Shown piece by piece: positions 7,276 to 13,601 of a DNA stretch of 13,617 nucleotides. Where the stretch lies: the NCBI GenBank assembly GCA_002408065.1, contig DHQI01000106.1:3218-16834 (forward strand). The letters run 5' to 3'. The notes under the pieces are model-generated. The model was not told the DNA's origin and did no database searches. It saw only the letters and a program-made list of their open reading frames with translations. Source of the stretch: Bacteroidales bacterium UBA5342. GTDB taxonomy: Bacteria; Bacteroidota; Bacteroidia; Bacteroidales; UBA5342. The translations under genes were made by a program, and so were the position numbers. The stretch's first letter is position 1. The number at the start of each line of letters is the position of its first letter.

Positions 7276-8229
7276 TTAGATTTTTGTGTCGATTTTGTAG
7301 ATGTTGCGTTCTTGTGAGTTACGCATGATTAATTCGGCTAAAAAACCGGTGAGAAACATTTGGGCTCCTATCACCATAGAAACAAGTGAGATATAAAAAT
7401 AAGGTAAGTCCGTTACTAAGCGGGCACTGTAGCCTCCATAGATGGCCATAAGTTTGAGAATGCCTATAATAGCTGCGGCTATAAATCCTAAAACAAAGAC
7501 CCCGGAACCCAGCAAGCCAAAAAAGTGCATCGGGCGTTTGCCAAAGCGGTTGATAAACGATAAAGTCATCAAATCTAAAAAACCGTTAATAAAACGGTCC
7601 AGTCCAAATTTGGTGACCCCATATTTACGGGCTTGATGTTGCACTATTTTTTCGCCAATGTTTTTGAAGCCTGCTTCTTTAGCTAGTATAGGAATGTAGC
7701 GATGCATCTCACCGTAGACTTCTACATTTTTCACCACGTCTTTTTTGTAGGCTTTCAGTCCACAGTTGAAGTCATGAAGGTAAATGCCGGAAGCTTTACG
7801 GGCTGTCCAGTTGTAGAATTTGCTGGTGAAACGTTTTACAAAAGGATCGTAGCGTTTCTTTTTCCAGCCGGAAACTAAATCATAACCTTCCTGGGTAATC
7901 ATTTTGTACAGCTCCGGTATTTCGTCAGGGCTGTCTTGCAGGTCAGCGTCCATAGTGATCACCACATCACCCTCTGCAGCTTCGAAACCGCAAAATAAGG
8001 CTGCTGATTTGCCATAGTTACGTTGGAATTTTATACCACGAATACTGAGTTCTTTGATGTTTTCTTTTAGTTCTTCGACCACCTGCCAGGATTTATCGGT
8101 ACTTCCATCGTCTACAAAGATGACTTCGCTAGCTATCTTTTGTTTAGTACAGACACGTTCTATCCACTGTGCCAGTTCGCGGAGCGATTCGTCCTCGTTA
8201 TATAAAGGTACTACGATTGAAAGATCCAT
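7276..8229 (-). CDS. GT2 polyprenyl-phosphate glycosyltransferase (DPM1/ArnC-like)
   Basis: A 317-residue inner-membrane glycosyltransferase of family 2. The catalytic domain (1-230) has the opening strand LSIVVPLYNEDESL, the nucleotide-binding VDDGSTD (39-45), the metal-site region MDADLQDSPDEIP (93-105) and HRYIPILAKEAG (176-187). Two C-terminal membrane segments follow at about 233-262 and 276-302. Relatives move a sugar from a nucleotide donor to undecaprenyl or dolichyl phosphate, giving a lipid-linked donor for envelope glycans; the sugar cannot be read from sequence. It lies 89 bases downstream of the DUF4199 gene on the same strand, an association frequent in Bacteroidota, but a promoter-like site in the gap suggests it can also be transcribed independently. 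The ATG at 8229 begins directly at the first beta strand. Confidence 0.94.
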   Translation of the reverse strand: MDLSIVVPLYNEDESLRELAQWIERVCTKQKIASEVIFVDDGSTDKSWQVVEELKENIKELSIRGIKFQRNYGKSAALFCGFEAAEGDVVITMDADLQDSPDEIPELYKMITQEGYDLVSGWKKKRYDPFVKRFTSKFYNWTARKASGIYLHDFNCGLKAYKKDVVKNVEVYGEMHRYIPILAKEAGFKNIGEKIVQHQARKYGVTKFGLDRFINGFLDLMTLSFINRFGKRPMHFFGLLGSGVFVLGFIAAAIIGILKLMAIYGGYSARLVTDLPYFYISLVSMVIGAQMFLTGFLAELIMRNSQERNIYKIDTKI

Positions 8230-8286
8230 AGGTTGTGATTGTAATATTTCTTAATCAGACAGTTGGAAAATCTTTATCCAAAGTTG

Positions 8287-8294
8287 CAAATATA
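8287..8294 (-). promoter_or_regulatory. Candidate -7 promoter element for the GT2 gene
   Basis: On the minus strand the sequence reads TATATTTG, matching TAnnTTTG, about 57 bases before the GT2 start codon and just after the DUF4199 stop. No clear -33 TTTG is seen at the right spacing, so this is a moderate candidate for an internal operon promoter. Confidence 0.4.
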
Positions 8295-8318
8295 TACATA
8301 TTCTTTATTTGGAAAAGT

Positions 8319-8924
8319 TTATGATTCGGTATTTTCTACTTTGCCATAAGGTGTAACATCTTTGTCGCGGGTAAAAAATGACAGAATAAAACCCACTATG
8401 GCGCCCCATACCAGATAGCCCCACATAATACCCCACATAGCTGATAGAGGCGATGGAACGGGCGCTTCTTCTATCTCTTCCACCATATCTTCGATGTATC
8501 CCATTTGTGTTTCGGGTAAGTCAAAACGCTCTAAATAGCCCTGCATATAGTTCATCGTGTTTTCTATCACTTCTGCTTGGTAGTTGGGGGCCAGCCAGCG
8601 GTGTAGCACAAAGCTAAAAACGCCTACCAGCAAAGAGCCGTAAACAAAAAGCCGGAAGTTGACAGAAAAAGCCTGAGCGTAACTCATCCCGGTCGTGAAA
8701 AATTCGCTTTTTATACGTTTTACGATTTGATAGCTGACAATAAACATTGTAGCTACTTTTACCACAAAGATAAGGAAGAGGCTCAATGCTGTGATATTGT
8801 TGTGCATCATAAACTGCACTAATTCTATAAATATCAGAGCCGCTCCCATAATGAGTCCGTATGAACGCATCTGATCGCGCAATTCCTTAAGCCGGGATAT
8901 TATTTGGTCTGTTATTGAGCTCAT
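8319..8924 (-). CDS. DUF4199 family membrane protein
   Basis: A 201-residue integral membrane protein with four predicted membrane segments at about 21-40, 45-67, 90-110 and 160-185. Features typical of DUF4199 are the short basic N-terminus, the FFTTGMSYAQAFSVNFRLF segment before the third helix, an acidic amphipathic stretch between helices 3 and 4 (115-155, with repeated Glu and Met), and a final helix followed by a charged tail. The function of the family is unknown. It starts 9 bases after the stop of the cysH-like gene, so these two are almost certainly one transcript, and it precedes the GT2 gene. The conserved pairing with a lipid-linked glycosyltransferase hints at an accessory role in envelope glycan synthesis, which is inference. 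Confidence 0.85.
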   Translation of the reverse strand: MSSITDQIISRLKELRDQMRSYGLIMGAALIFIELVQFMMHNNITALSLFLIFVVKVATMFIVSYQIVKRIKSEFFTTGMSYAQAFSVNFRLFVYGSLLVGVFSFVLHRWLAPNYQAEVIENTMNYMQGYLERFDLPETQMGYIEDMVEEIEEAPVPSPLSAMWGIMWGYLVWGAIVGFILSFFTRDKDVTPYGKVENTES

Positions 8925-8933
8925 ATTATGCTG

Positions 8934-9542
8934 TTATGCGTGAAGACCACATTCGCGGTTGCCCAAAACTTTGGTGGGGTCAAAATATTTTGTTTCTATG
9001 CCCAGTCCGTGCTCTTCCAGGTATTTGTCTAAATCGTCATCACTCCAGTCGTAGAAAGGGCTGACTTTCAGAATGCCATCGGCTGACATAGACAGGACGT
9101 CAATGCTATCGCGAAAAGCCGTTTGTCCCTTGCGTAAGTTGGTGAACCAAACGTCTGGTTGGTGCTCAGCCATAGCGCGGCGGAAAGGTTCCATTTTTAC
9201 TTGTTCCGAAAATTCTTTATGTCTCGGGTCATCGATACCCGGTAAGCCTAGTACTACATCGCGGTGAGCAGCTGTTTGCCGTGGCACATAAAGAGATACA
9301 TTAAGGTTCAGTTGTTTAATAGTGGCTTCAGCATGCTTGTAGGTGGCTGAGGTATTGTAGCCGGTATCGCACCATATCACCGTCATATCTTTTTTTACAC
9401 TCACACAAGCGTGTAATATGACGGCCTCGTAAGGGCGGAAGTTGGTGGTTACTACAGGTTTTTTAGCGTAATTTACAGCCCATTGTATGCGTTCTAATGG
9501 CGTCTTGTCACGCAATATCTTGTTTTGTTCGTCGATGTTCAT
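8934..9542 (-). CDS. cysH: Phosphoadenosine phosphosulfate reductase family protein (CysH-like)
   Basis: A 202-residue protein of the PAPS/APS reductase family, which reduces activated sulfate to sulfite with thioredoxin. Visible motifs are VVTTNFRPYEAVILH (30-44, the nucleotide-binding region), VIWCDTGYNTSATY (55-68), EQVKMEPFRRAM (113-124), WFTNLRKGQTAFR (132-144) and the C-terminal ECGLH (197-201), whose Cys198 corresponds to the catalytic cysteine of E. coli CysH. The CC and CxxC pairs that bind the 4Fe-4S cluster of APS reductases are absent, so PAPS use is the better guess. The ATG at 9542 is chosen because an upstream in-frame TTG at 9590 overlaps the -7 promoter element. No cysD, cysN, cysC or sulfite reductase gene is nearby. 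It leads the operon with DUF4199 and GT2. Confidence 0.88.
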   Translation of the reverse strand: MNIDEQNKILRDKTPLERIQWAVNYAKKPVVTTNFRPYEAVILHACVSVKKDMTVIWCDTGYNTSATYKHAEATIKQLNLNVSLYVPRQTAAHRDVVLGLPGIDDPRHKEFSEQVKMEPFRRAMAEHQPDVWFTNLRKGQTAFRDSIDVLSMSADGILKVSPFYDWSDDDLDKYLEEHGLGIETKYFDPTKVLGNRECGLHA

Positions 9543-9587
9543 ATCTTGATTTATTATTTTGAACAAGTTCTTTAAAAAAAAGCGACA

Positions 9588-9595
9588 CAAAGGTA
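9588..9595 (-). promoter_or_regulatory. -7 promoter element for the cysH-like operon
   Basis: The minus strand reads TACCTTTG, an exact TAnnTTTG match, placed 45 bases before the ATG at 9542. A good -33 TTG is not evident at the expected spacing in the A/T-rich sequence beyond it. The match overlaps an in-frame TTG, which rules that codon out as the translation start. Confidence 0.55.
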
Positions 9596-9633
9596 GCTTT
9601 TATAAATGAAAAATTAAAAATAATGCTTTCCTG

Positions 9634-9659
9634 CTCCCCGTGGACACCGGGAGGGGGAG
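9634..9659. repeat. GC-rich palindrome in the cysH-lptE divergent spacer
   Basis: CTCCCC (9634-9639) pairs with GGGGAG (9654-9659); alternatively CCCGTG (9637-9642) pairs with CACCGGG around a bulge. The island stands out in an A-rich spacer that also holds repeated words (GACGGAAAA twice, GAAAATTAAA repeated, 9667-9706). There is no T run, so it is not a typical terminator. Confidence 0.45.
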
Positions 9660-9782
9660 TTGCAAGTGAAAATTAAAGACGGAAAATTAAAAAAGACGGA
9701 AAAGAGAGTAGAAAAATGGACGCGCCATCTAAAAGTTGTACATGTGGCACAATATGTGGAATGATTTTCGCAAAATATTAAC

Positions 9783-9790
9783 TAATTTTG
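9783..9790 (+). promoter_or_regulatory. -7 promoter element for lptE
   Basis: TAATTTTG matches TAnnTTTG exactly and ends 9 bases before the ATG at 9800. Transcription would start near 9793-9797, leaving a leader of only a few bases, or about a dozen if translation starts at the second ATG (9809). No strong -33 element is apparent (TGTGG near 9755 is the nearest). Confidence 0.5.
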
Positions 9791-9799
9791 ACCGTTCAA

Positions 9800-10333
9800 A
9801 TGAAAACTATGATTTCTTTAAAGCTTAATCAGACCAAAATAACACTTGTATTGCTGCTGTCAGCATATTTATTATCAGGCTGTAAGATAAGTTATAAGTT
9901 TACCGGAGCATCGATACCTCTCGAGGCTAAAACCATTTCTATCGCTTATTTTCAGAATCAGGCTCCTTTGGTAAACCCGCTTTTAAGTCAAAATTTCTCG
10001 GAAGGATTACGTGATTTCTTCGAACGTCAGGTGCGTCTTGATATGGTAGAGCGTGGTGGTGATTTGGCTTTTGAAGGCGAGATAACCGGTTACGACTTGA
10101 AACCTATTTCGGTACAGGCTGATGCCCGCTCGGCTATGACACGGCTGACCATTACCGTTAATGTGCGTTATACCAATCGTTTTGATGCTGAGGCCGATTT
10201 CGAAAAATCTTTTTCTCAGTTTGTGGAGTTCGATGATGAGGTGAACTTTGCCTCTTCGGAGCAAGAGTTGGTAGACGAGATTTTGGAGCTTTTGTTTGAT
10301 CAGATTTTCAATGCTTCGGTGGCTAATTGGTAG
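9800..10333 (+). CDS. lptE: LPS-assembly lipoprotein LptE
   Basis: A 177-residue outer-membrane lipoprotein of the Bacteroidota LptE family. LptE plugs the LptD barrel that inserts LPS into the outer leaflet. The N-terminus is a lipoprotein signal peptide: basic start, hydrophobic stretch ITLVLLLSAYLL and lipobox LSGC with the lipidated Cys28. The mature part opens KISYKFTGASIPLEAKTISI, characteristic of the family, followed by PLLSQNFSEGLRDFFERQ and an alternating beta-rich region. The start at 9800 is preferred over an in-frame TTG at 9788, which lies inside the -7 promoter element; ATG 9809 is also possible and gives an equally good signal peptide. lptD is not in the window. The gene begins the run lptE, TPR-like protein, secG, an order often seen in this phylum. 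Confidence 0.92.
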   Translation: MKTMISLKLNQTKITLVLLLSAYLLSGCKISYKFTGASIPLEAKTISIAYFQNQAPLVNPLLSQNFSEGLRDFFERQVRLDMVERGGDLAFEGEITGYDLKPISVQADARSAMTRLTITVNVRYTNRFDAEADFEKSFSQFVEFDDEVNFASSEQELVDEILELLFDQIFNASVANW

Positions 10334-10391
10334 GCCTTAAGATAGAAATTCATTTTTTTACTCCTTACCGGGAGGATTAGTAACTTTTTTT

Positions 10392-11120
10392 ATGCAGAAA
10401 GAGACGCTAAATAATTTATTACTTGATGATAAGGCCTTGGCAGATTTGTCGTTAGCGGATTTGCAGCGGCTCATTGAGCAGTTCCCTTATTTTCAGACGG
10501 CACGTATTCTTTTGCTTAAAAAAATGAAACAGGAAGAGCATATGGCTTTTCCCCGCGAATTGAAAAATTCAGCGGTATATATTGGGGATAGAGCCAAGCT
10601 ATATGTTTATTTGCACGCCTTTTCTGGTGGCGCAGAGATGATGGTGGATGCTTTGCCTGAGTTGTCGTTGATAACGACAGGGGGCGACGAGGATAAGAGT
10701 GTTTCGGCCAGTTATAGTGCTGGGGGAGATACTACTTTTAATTATTTATTTTTTTCAGAAGAAGATTCAGAGGAAGTGGTGCAGGAAGATGTGATGAGTG
10801 CTGTGGAGGATATGGCGGTATTAGATACCAAGCCGGTGGCAGGTATAGGTGAGTGGGATTTGATAACACAGTTTATGAATTCCGGAACGAAACGTAATAT
10901 AAAAGAGTCTGCCGATACACCTAGCGGAAATTTAGCCGAGAGTTCTGTTCAGGAAAATAACGCTGTTTTTACCGAGACATTGGCCCGTATCTACATCAAA
11001 CAAAAAAAATATGACCAGGCAATAGGTATATTTAAGAGCTTAAGTTTGAAAAATCCGGAGAAAAGTAGTTATTTTGCAGCCCGAATTGAAGAATTGGAAC
11101 TTTTATTAAATAATAGCTAA
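10392..11120 (+). CDS. TPR-like soluble protein between lptE and secG
   Basis: A 242-residue protein without signal peptide or membrane segment. The N-terminal helical part (1-75) has LADLQRLIEQFPYFQTARILLLKKM and a later ELKNSAVYIGDRAKLYVYL, seen in uncharacterised Bacteroidota proteins at this locus. The middle (95-190) is acidic, low in conservation and probably disordered. The C-terminus (192-238) holds one TPR-like helical pair, ETLARIYIKQKKYDQAIGIFKSLSLKNPEKS, suggesting protein-protein contacts. Its molecular function is unknown. It lies 58 bases after lptE and 40 before secG on the same strand, so a link to outer-membrane biogenesis or secretion is a guess from position only. GGGAGG at 10370-10375 resembles a ribosome site but is 16 bases from the ATG, further than usual. 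Confidence 0.85.
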   Translation: MQKETLNNLLLDDKALADLSLADLQRLIEQFPYFQTARILLLKKMKQEEHMAFPRELKNSAVYIGDRAKLYVYLHAFSGGAEMMVDALPELSLITTGGDEDKSVSASYSAGGDTTFNYLFFSEEDSEEVVQEDVMSAVEDMAVLDTKPVAGIGEWDLITQFMNSGTKRNIKESADTPSGNLAESSVQENNAVFTETLARIYIKQKKYDQAIGIFKSLSLKNPEKSSYFAARIEELELLLNNS

Positions 11121-11160
11121 GAACGTAGGATTGTGTTTTAGCTTTTTAAAATTTTAGATA

Positions 11161-11505
11161 ATGTATATTTTAATTTCAGTATTGATACTTGTTTTTGCAG
11201 TGTTTCTTATCCTTATTGTATTGGTTCAAAACTCTAAAGGCGGAGGTTTGGCTTCTAACTTCTCAGCTTCTAACCAAGTGATGGGTGTAAAGAAAACAAC
11301 CGACTTCCTTGAAAAAGCAACGTGGACGCTTTCAACAACTATCTTGGTGTTGTGTATTGCTGCAGCTGCTACCGTAGGTGGTAACGATGTAGTAAGCAAT
11401 GAGTCAGCTATTCAGGAAAACGTAGAAAACGCTATTGATCCTACTCAGGTACCTAATTTTCCTACTGATGTAGCTGTGGAAGAGCCTGCAGAAGATGCTG
11501 AATAA
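11161..11505 (+). CDS. secG: Preprotein translocase subunit SecG
   Basis: A 114-residue inner-membrane protein that assists SecYE/SecA protein export. It has two membrane helices (about 1-22 and 54-74) joined by the conserved loop LVQNSKGGGLASNFSASNQVMGVKKTTDFLEKATW (residues 21-55), which holds the SecG signature (Gly-rich turn, then the T-x-F-L-x-K-x-T-W segment). The C-terminal tail (78-114) is acidic and low in complexity, as is usual in Bacteroidota SecG, making the protein longer than the loop-helix core needs. The ATG at 11161 starts directly with the first helix. It is the last gene of the lptE run and is followed by a strong terminator at 11526. Confidence 0.96.
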   Translation: MYILISVLILVFAVFLILIVLVQNSKGGGLASNFSASNQVMGVKKTTDFLEKATWTLSTTILVLCIAAAATVGGNDVVSNESAIQENVENAIDPTQVPNFPTDVAVEEPAEDAE

Positions 11506-11525
11506 GTAAAAAGATATTTTTTTAG

Positions 11526-11556
11526 AAAAGGTGTTCCGTCAGGAGCGCCTTTTTTT
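11526..11556 (+). terminator. Rho-independent terminator after secG
   Basis: A 12-bp stem (11526-11537 with 11542-11553, two wobbles), AAAAGGTGTTCC/GGAGCGCCTTTT, with a GTCA tetraloop and a T run. It lies 20 bases after the secG stop codon. Confidence 0.92.
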
Positions 11557-11642
11557 ATGCGCTGATGTTGCTTCAAATAATCTCCGCAGATACTAATGAG
11601 GTTAAGGGACGTTTTCTCCGCATGTGCAGATATGTTTTTCTG

Positions 11643-11820
11643 TCTTTTTAGATATGTAGCAGCCGTTGGAGGGATTTTATTAATCCCGACTTTGTTGAAT
11701 ATAAGGATTTGTTATCCGCTATGTATTGATCGTGAGAGTACAGTGATTATGTTTGCTTTTTGAATCGGATTGTAAATATTAATGCATAAAAGCTTACACT
11801 ATAAATCCAACCAAAAAACG
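11643..11820. repeat. Direct repeat copy L, left of the HEEGH gene
   Basis: About 178 bp that recur in the same orientation at 13349-13514. The core 11664-11730 differs from 13370-13436 at only about 7 of 67 positions; the tail is looser, with a ten-base-scale insertion near 11787-11797 relative to the other copy. It carries two small hairpins, GGGATT/AATCCC (11671-11676 with 11682-11687) and GGAT/ATCC (11705-11717). No ORF or transposase is inside, so it is a non-coding dispersed-repeat candidate. Confidence 0.8.
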
Positions 11821-11874
11821 GGGAAAGATTTTCTAAGCACCTTGAATGAAAAACATGTAGAACAAAAAACGTTG

Positions 11875-11958
11875 ACCCCTTATCAGGGTTCTTCTGCAAT
11901 GTTTTAGACTGCCACGGGTTACACCCGCGGTTATTCCAATTAAATCCCTTCAGGATTT
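11875..11958. repeat. Cluster of three small palindromes
   Basis: Three hairpins follow one another: ACCC/GGGT (11875-11889), CCACGGGT with ACCCGCGG (11912-11930, one mismatch) and AAATCC/GGATTT (11942-11958). The middle one, rich in GC against an AT-rich background, looks like a REP-type dispersed palindrome of Bacteroidota. No coding potential is seen. The last hairpin has a T run after it in the plus direction; the cluster could also end the minus-strand gene whose stop lies at 12008. Confidence 0.5.
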
Positions 11959-12007
11959 TTCGTTATTATTTATTTCTTATCCTCCCACAGAGTTTAATCT
12001 TGATCCT

Positions 12008-13240
12008 TTATAACCTGAGAGTGGTGCCTAGTCGTAGTCCGAAATGCTCTTCCATATACAGTTCTTCAGGTAAAAAACCATCCGTTTTATAAATCATTCC
12101 TAAGTCAATGGAGAATCCTTTTAGCTTGGTGTTGCGTTTGTTAAAAAAGAAATAACGAAGATCCACATCCAGAGCACCACCGGAAAAGGAATGGCTCGTG
12201 TTGAAGTCGTAATCTTGTGGCTGATTCCAGAAGTGGCCCGAAATATTGGTGTAAAATCTTTCATTCAATTGTAGGTCGGACACACTTAAGCCAAAGCCAT
12301 GAAACCAATGGTTACGGTTCTGGAATTGTCTGGCATAGCCATGAATATTATAATCCTTGTATTTAATCCAGATATTCTCGTCAATAAAGTCACCAAACGG
12401 CGCCATAGTATACCCCATACCAATATTATAGCTTAAGTTTTCTCCGGCTTTAAAATTACCTTTTCCTATGATTAAGGGATTCAGCAGGTTGAAAAAAGAA
12501 CGATAGCCCATTCTGTGCACGTATTTCTTTTCTTCCGATGTTAGATCTTCGTATTTGGTGTACCTGTAAAAGTCCATATCAGGTCGGTACAGATGCCTTG
12601 CTGCACCATAAGTGTCATAGCCTACAATGTCTCTATCCAATTCGTTTCCTTCTTCCTCAAGGTCGATTTCATAAGCGAAAAGTCCCGTGACGTAATACTG
12701 TAATATGCCTAATTTACGAAACCAATATTCCCATTTGTAATGTTTGAAATCATCTTTCCCGAAGCTTGCAATGCTTTCCATGCGTTTTGTTAGCATATAA
12801 TCCGATTCCAGGCCTCCAGAATGCAGCCTGATATACGATGGTAGATCATCATCCCTCAGATCTTGAAGTGTTTGGTCGCTCACCCCTTTTACATAGGCAG
12901 CGCCGTATTTGTTAAAGTAGGGTTGAGAAATAGAACCAATATTGTTAGCTGTCAGGATGGAACGGTGTCCTTCCTCATGCGTCAAGGGCAGAAAGAATAA
13001 CGATTGTAGAACAAGCTGAAACAAGTCTGCCACCTCTTCATTCTTAGAGGCCGAATAAAGCCCCTTAGCCATCAGTCGGTATCCTGATAGGTAACTCTGG
13101 TTCACCTGCCTCATAGTGAAGAGCTGTGAGGGGCTATCCTGTATGATAAAGCTGTAATCGGTGTATTCTCTTAATGTGTCTCTTTGTCCAAAAGCTTGTG
13201 TTATGGGGAATAAGAGGATGAGTAATGTGAGTCTTTTCAT
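12008..13240 (-). CDS. Putative secreted outer-membrane protein with HEEGH motif
   Basis: I do not recognise a named family. From the ATG at 13240 the protein has 410 residues and begins with a signal peptide (MKRLTLLILLFPITQAFGQ, cleavage likely after AFG). An in-frame ATG at 13288 would add 16 Lys/Asn-rich residues and is less likely. Residues 88-92 are HEEGH, matching the zinc-metallopeptidase pattern HExxH, within a hydrophobic context (LFFLPLTHEEGHRSIL). A second His/Glu-bearing motif, LHSGGLESDY, follows at 139-148 and might supply a third ligand. The part from about 265 on is rich in aromatic, alternating residues and ends GLRLGTTLRL, consistent with an outer-membrane beta barrel. Function is unknown; catalysis is only a possibility. 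It stands alone, bracketed by direct repeats at 11643-11820 and 13349-13514. Confidence 0.75.
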   Translation of the reverse strand: MKRLTLLILLFPITQAFGQRDTLREYTDYSFIIQDSPSQLFTMRQVNQSYLSGYRLMAKGLYSASKNEEVADLFQLVLQSLFFLPLTHEEGHRSILTANNIGSISQPYFNKYGAAYVKGVSDQTLQDLRDDDLPSYIRLHSGGLESDYMLTKRMESIASFGKDDFKHYKWEYWFRKLGILQYYVTGLFAYEIDLEEEGNELDRDIVGYDTYGAARHLYRPDMDFYRYTKYEDLTSEEKKYVHRMGYRSFFNLLNPLIIGKGNFKAGENLSYNIGMGYTMAPFGDFIDENIWIKYKDYNIHGYARQFQNRNHWFHGFGLSVSDLQLNERFYTNISGHFWNQPQDYDFNTSHSFSGGALDVDLRYFFFNKRNTKLKGFSIDLGMIYKTDGFLPEELYMEEHFGLRLGTTLRL

Positions 13241-13348
13241 CTTGTGTTTGTGTGCTTGGTTTTTATTCAATTCTTTTACTTTATTCATTCAATTTTGCTT
13301 GGATGAATATGATATAATACTAAATCCCGAATAATGTTTAGTTCCCAG

Positions 13349-13514
13349 TCTTTTGGGATATGCAGCATTCGTTGGAGGGATTTAATCAATCCCGACTTTG
13401 TTGAATATTAGGATTTATAATCCGCTGTGTGTTGATAGTGAGTGCACAGTGGCTATGTTTGCTTTTTAAGTTGGTTTGTGAAACCTAATGCATTATAAAT
13501 CCAAACAAAGAACG
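13349..13514. repeat. Direct repeat copy R, right of the HEEGH gene
   Basis: About 166 bp matching 11643-11820 in direct orientation. It keeps both hairpins: GGGATT/AATCCC (13377-13382 with 13388-13393) and a longer second stem, GGATT/AATCC (13411-13423). The loop bases differ between copies while the stems are kept, as expected if structure is under selection or is the substrate of a mobilising enzyme. Confidence 0.8.
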
Positions 13515-13583
13515 TCTACTTATACCAAGAGGGACTGCGAATTTAATTGATGCATGTACTTGACATACCGTTTTGTAAAAGAT

Positions 13584-13601
13584 TCAAGCCTGTAGGCTTG
13601 A
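13584..13601. repeat. Short perfect palindrome near the window edge
   Basis: TCAAGCCT (13584-13591) pairs with AGGCTTGA (13594-13601) around two bases. A T-rich run follows. It could be a dispersed palindrome or part of a terminator for a gene beyond the edge; the sequence from 13515 to the end shows no ORF. Confidence 0.5.

Noticed and set aside
8934..9542. Iron-sulfur APS reductase (assimilatory CysH2 type)
   Set aside because: The CC and CxxC cysteine pairs needed for the 4Fe-4S cluster are missing; only Cys46, Cys58 and Cys198 are present.
9588..9590. TTG at 9590 as the cysH start
   Set aside because: It overlaps the TACCTTTG promoter element on the minus strand, and homologues begin near the ATG at 9542.
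9788..9799. TTG at 9788 as the lptE start
   Set aside because: The codon is part of the TAATTTTG promoter element, and ATG at 9800 or 9809 gives a normal lipoprotein signal peptide.
13241..13288. ATG at 13288 as the start of the HEEGH protein
   Set aside because: It would put 16 Lys/Asn-rich residues before a complete signal peptide that starts at the ATG at 13240; not excluded, but less likely.
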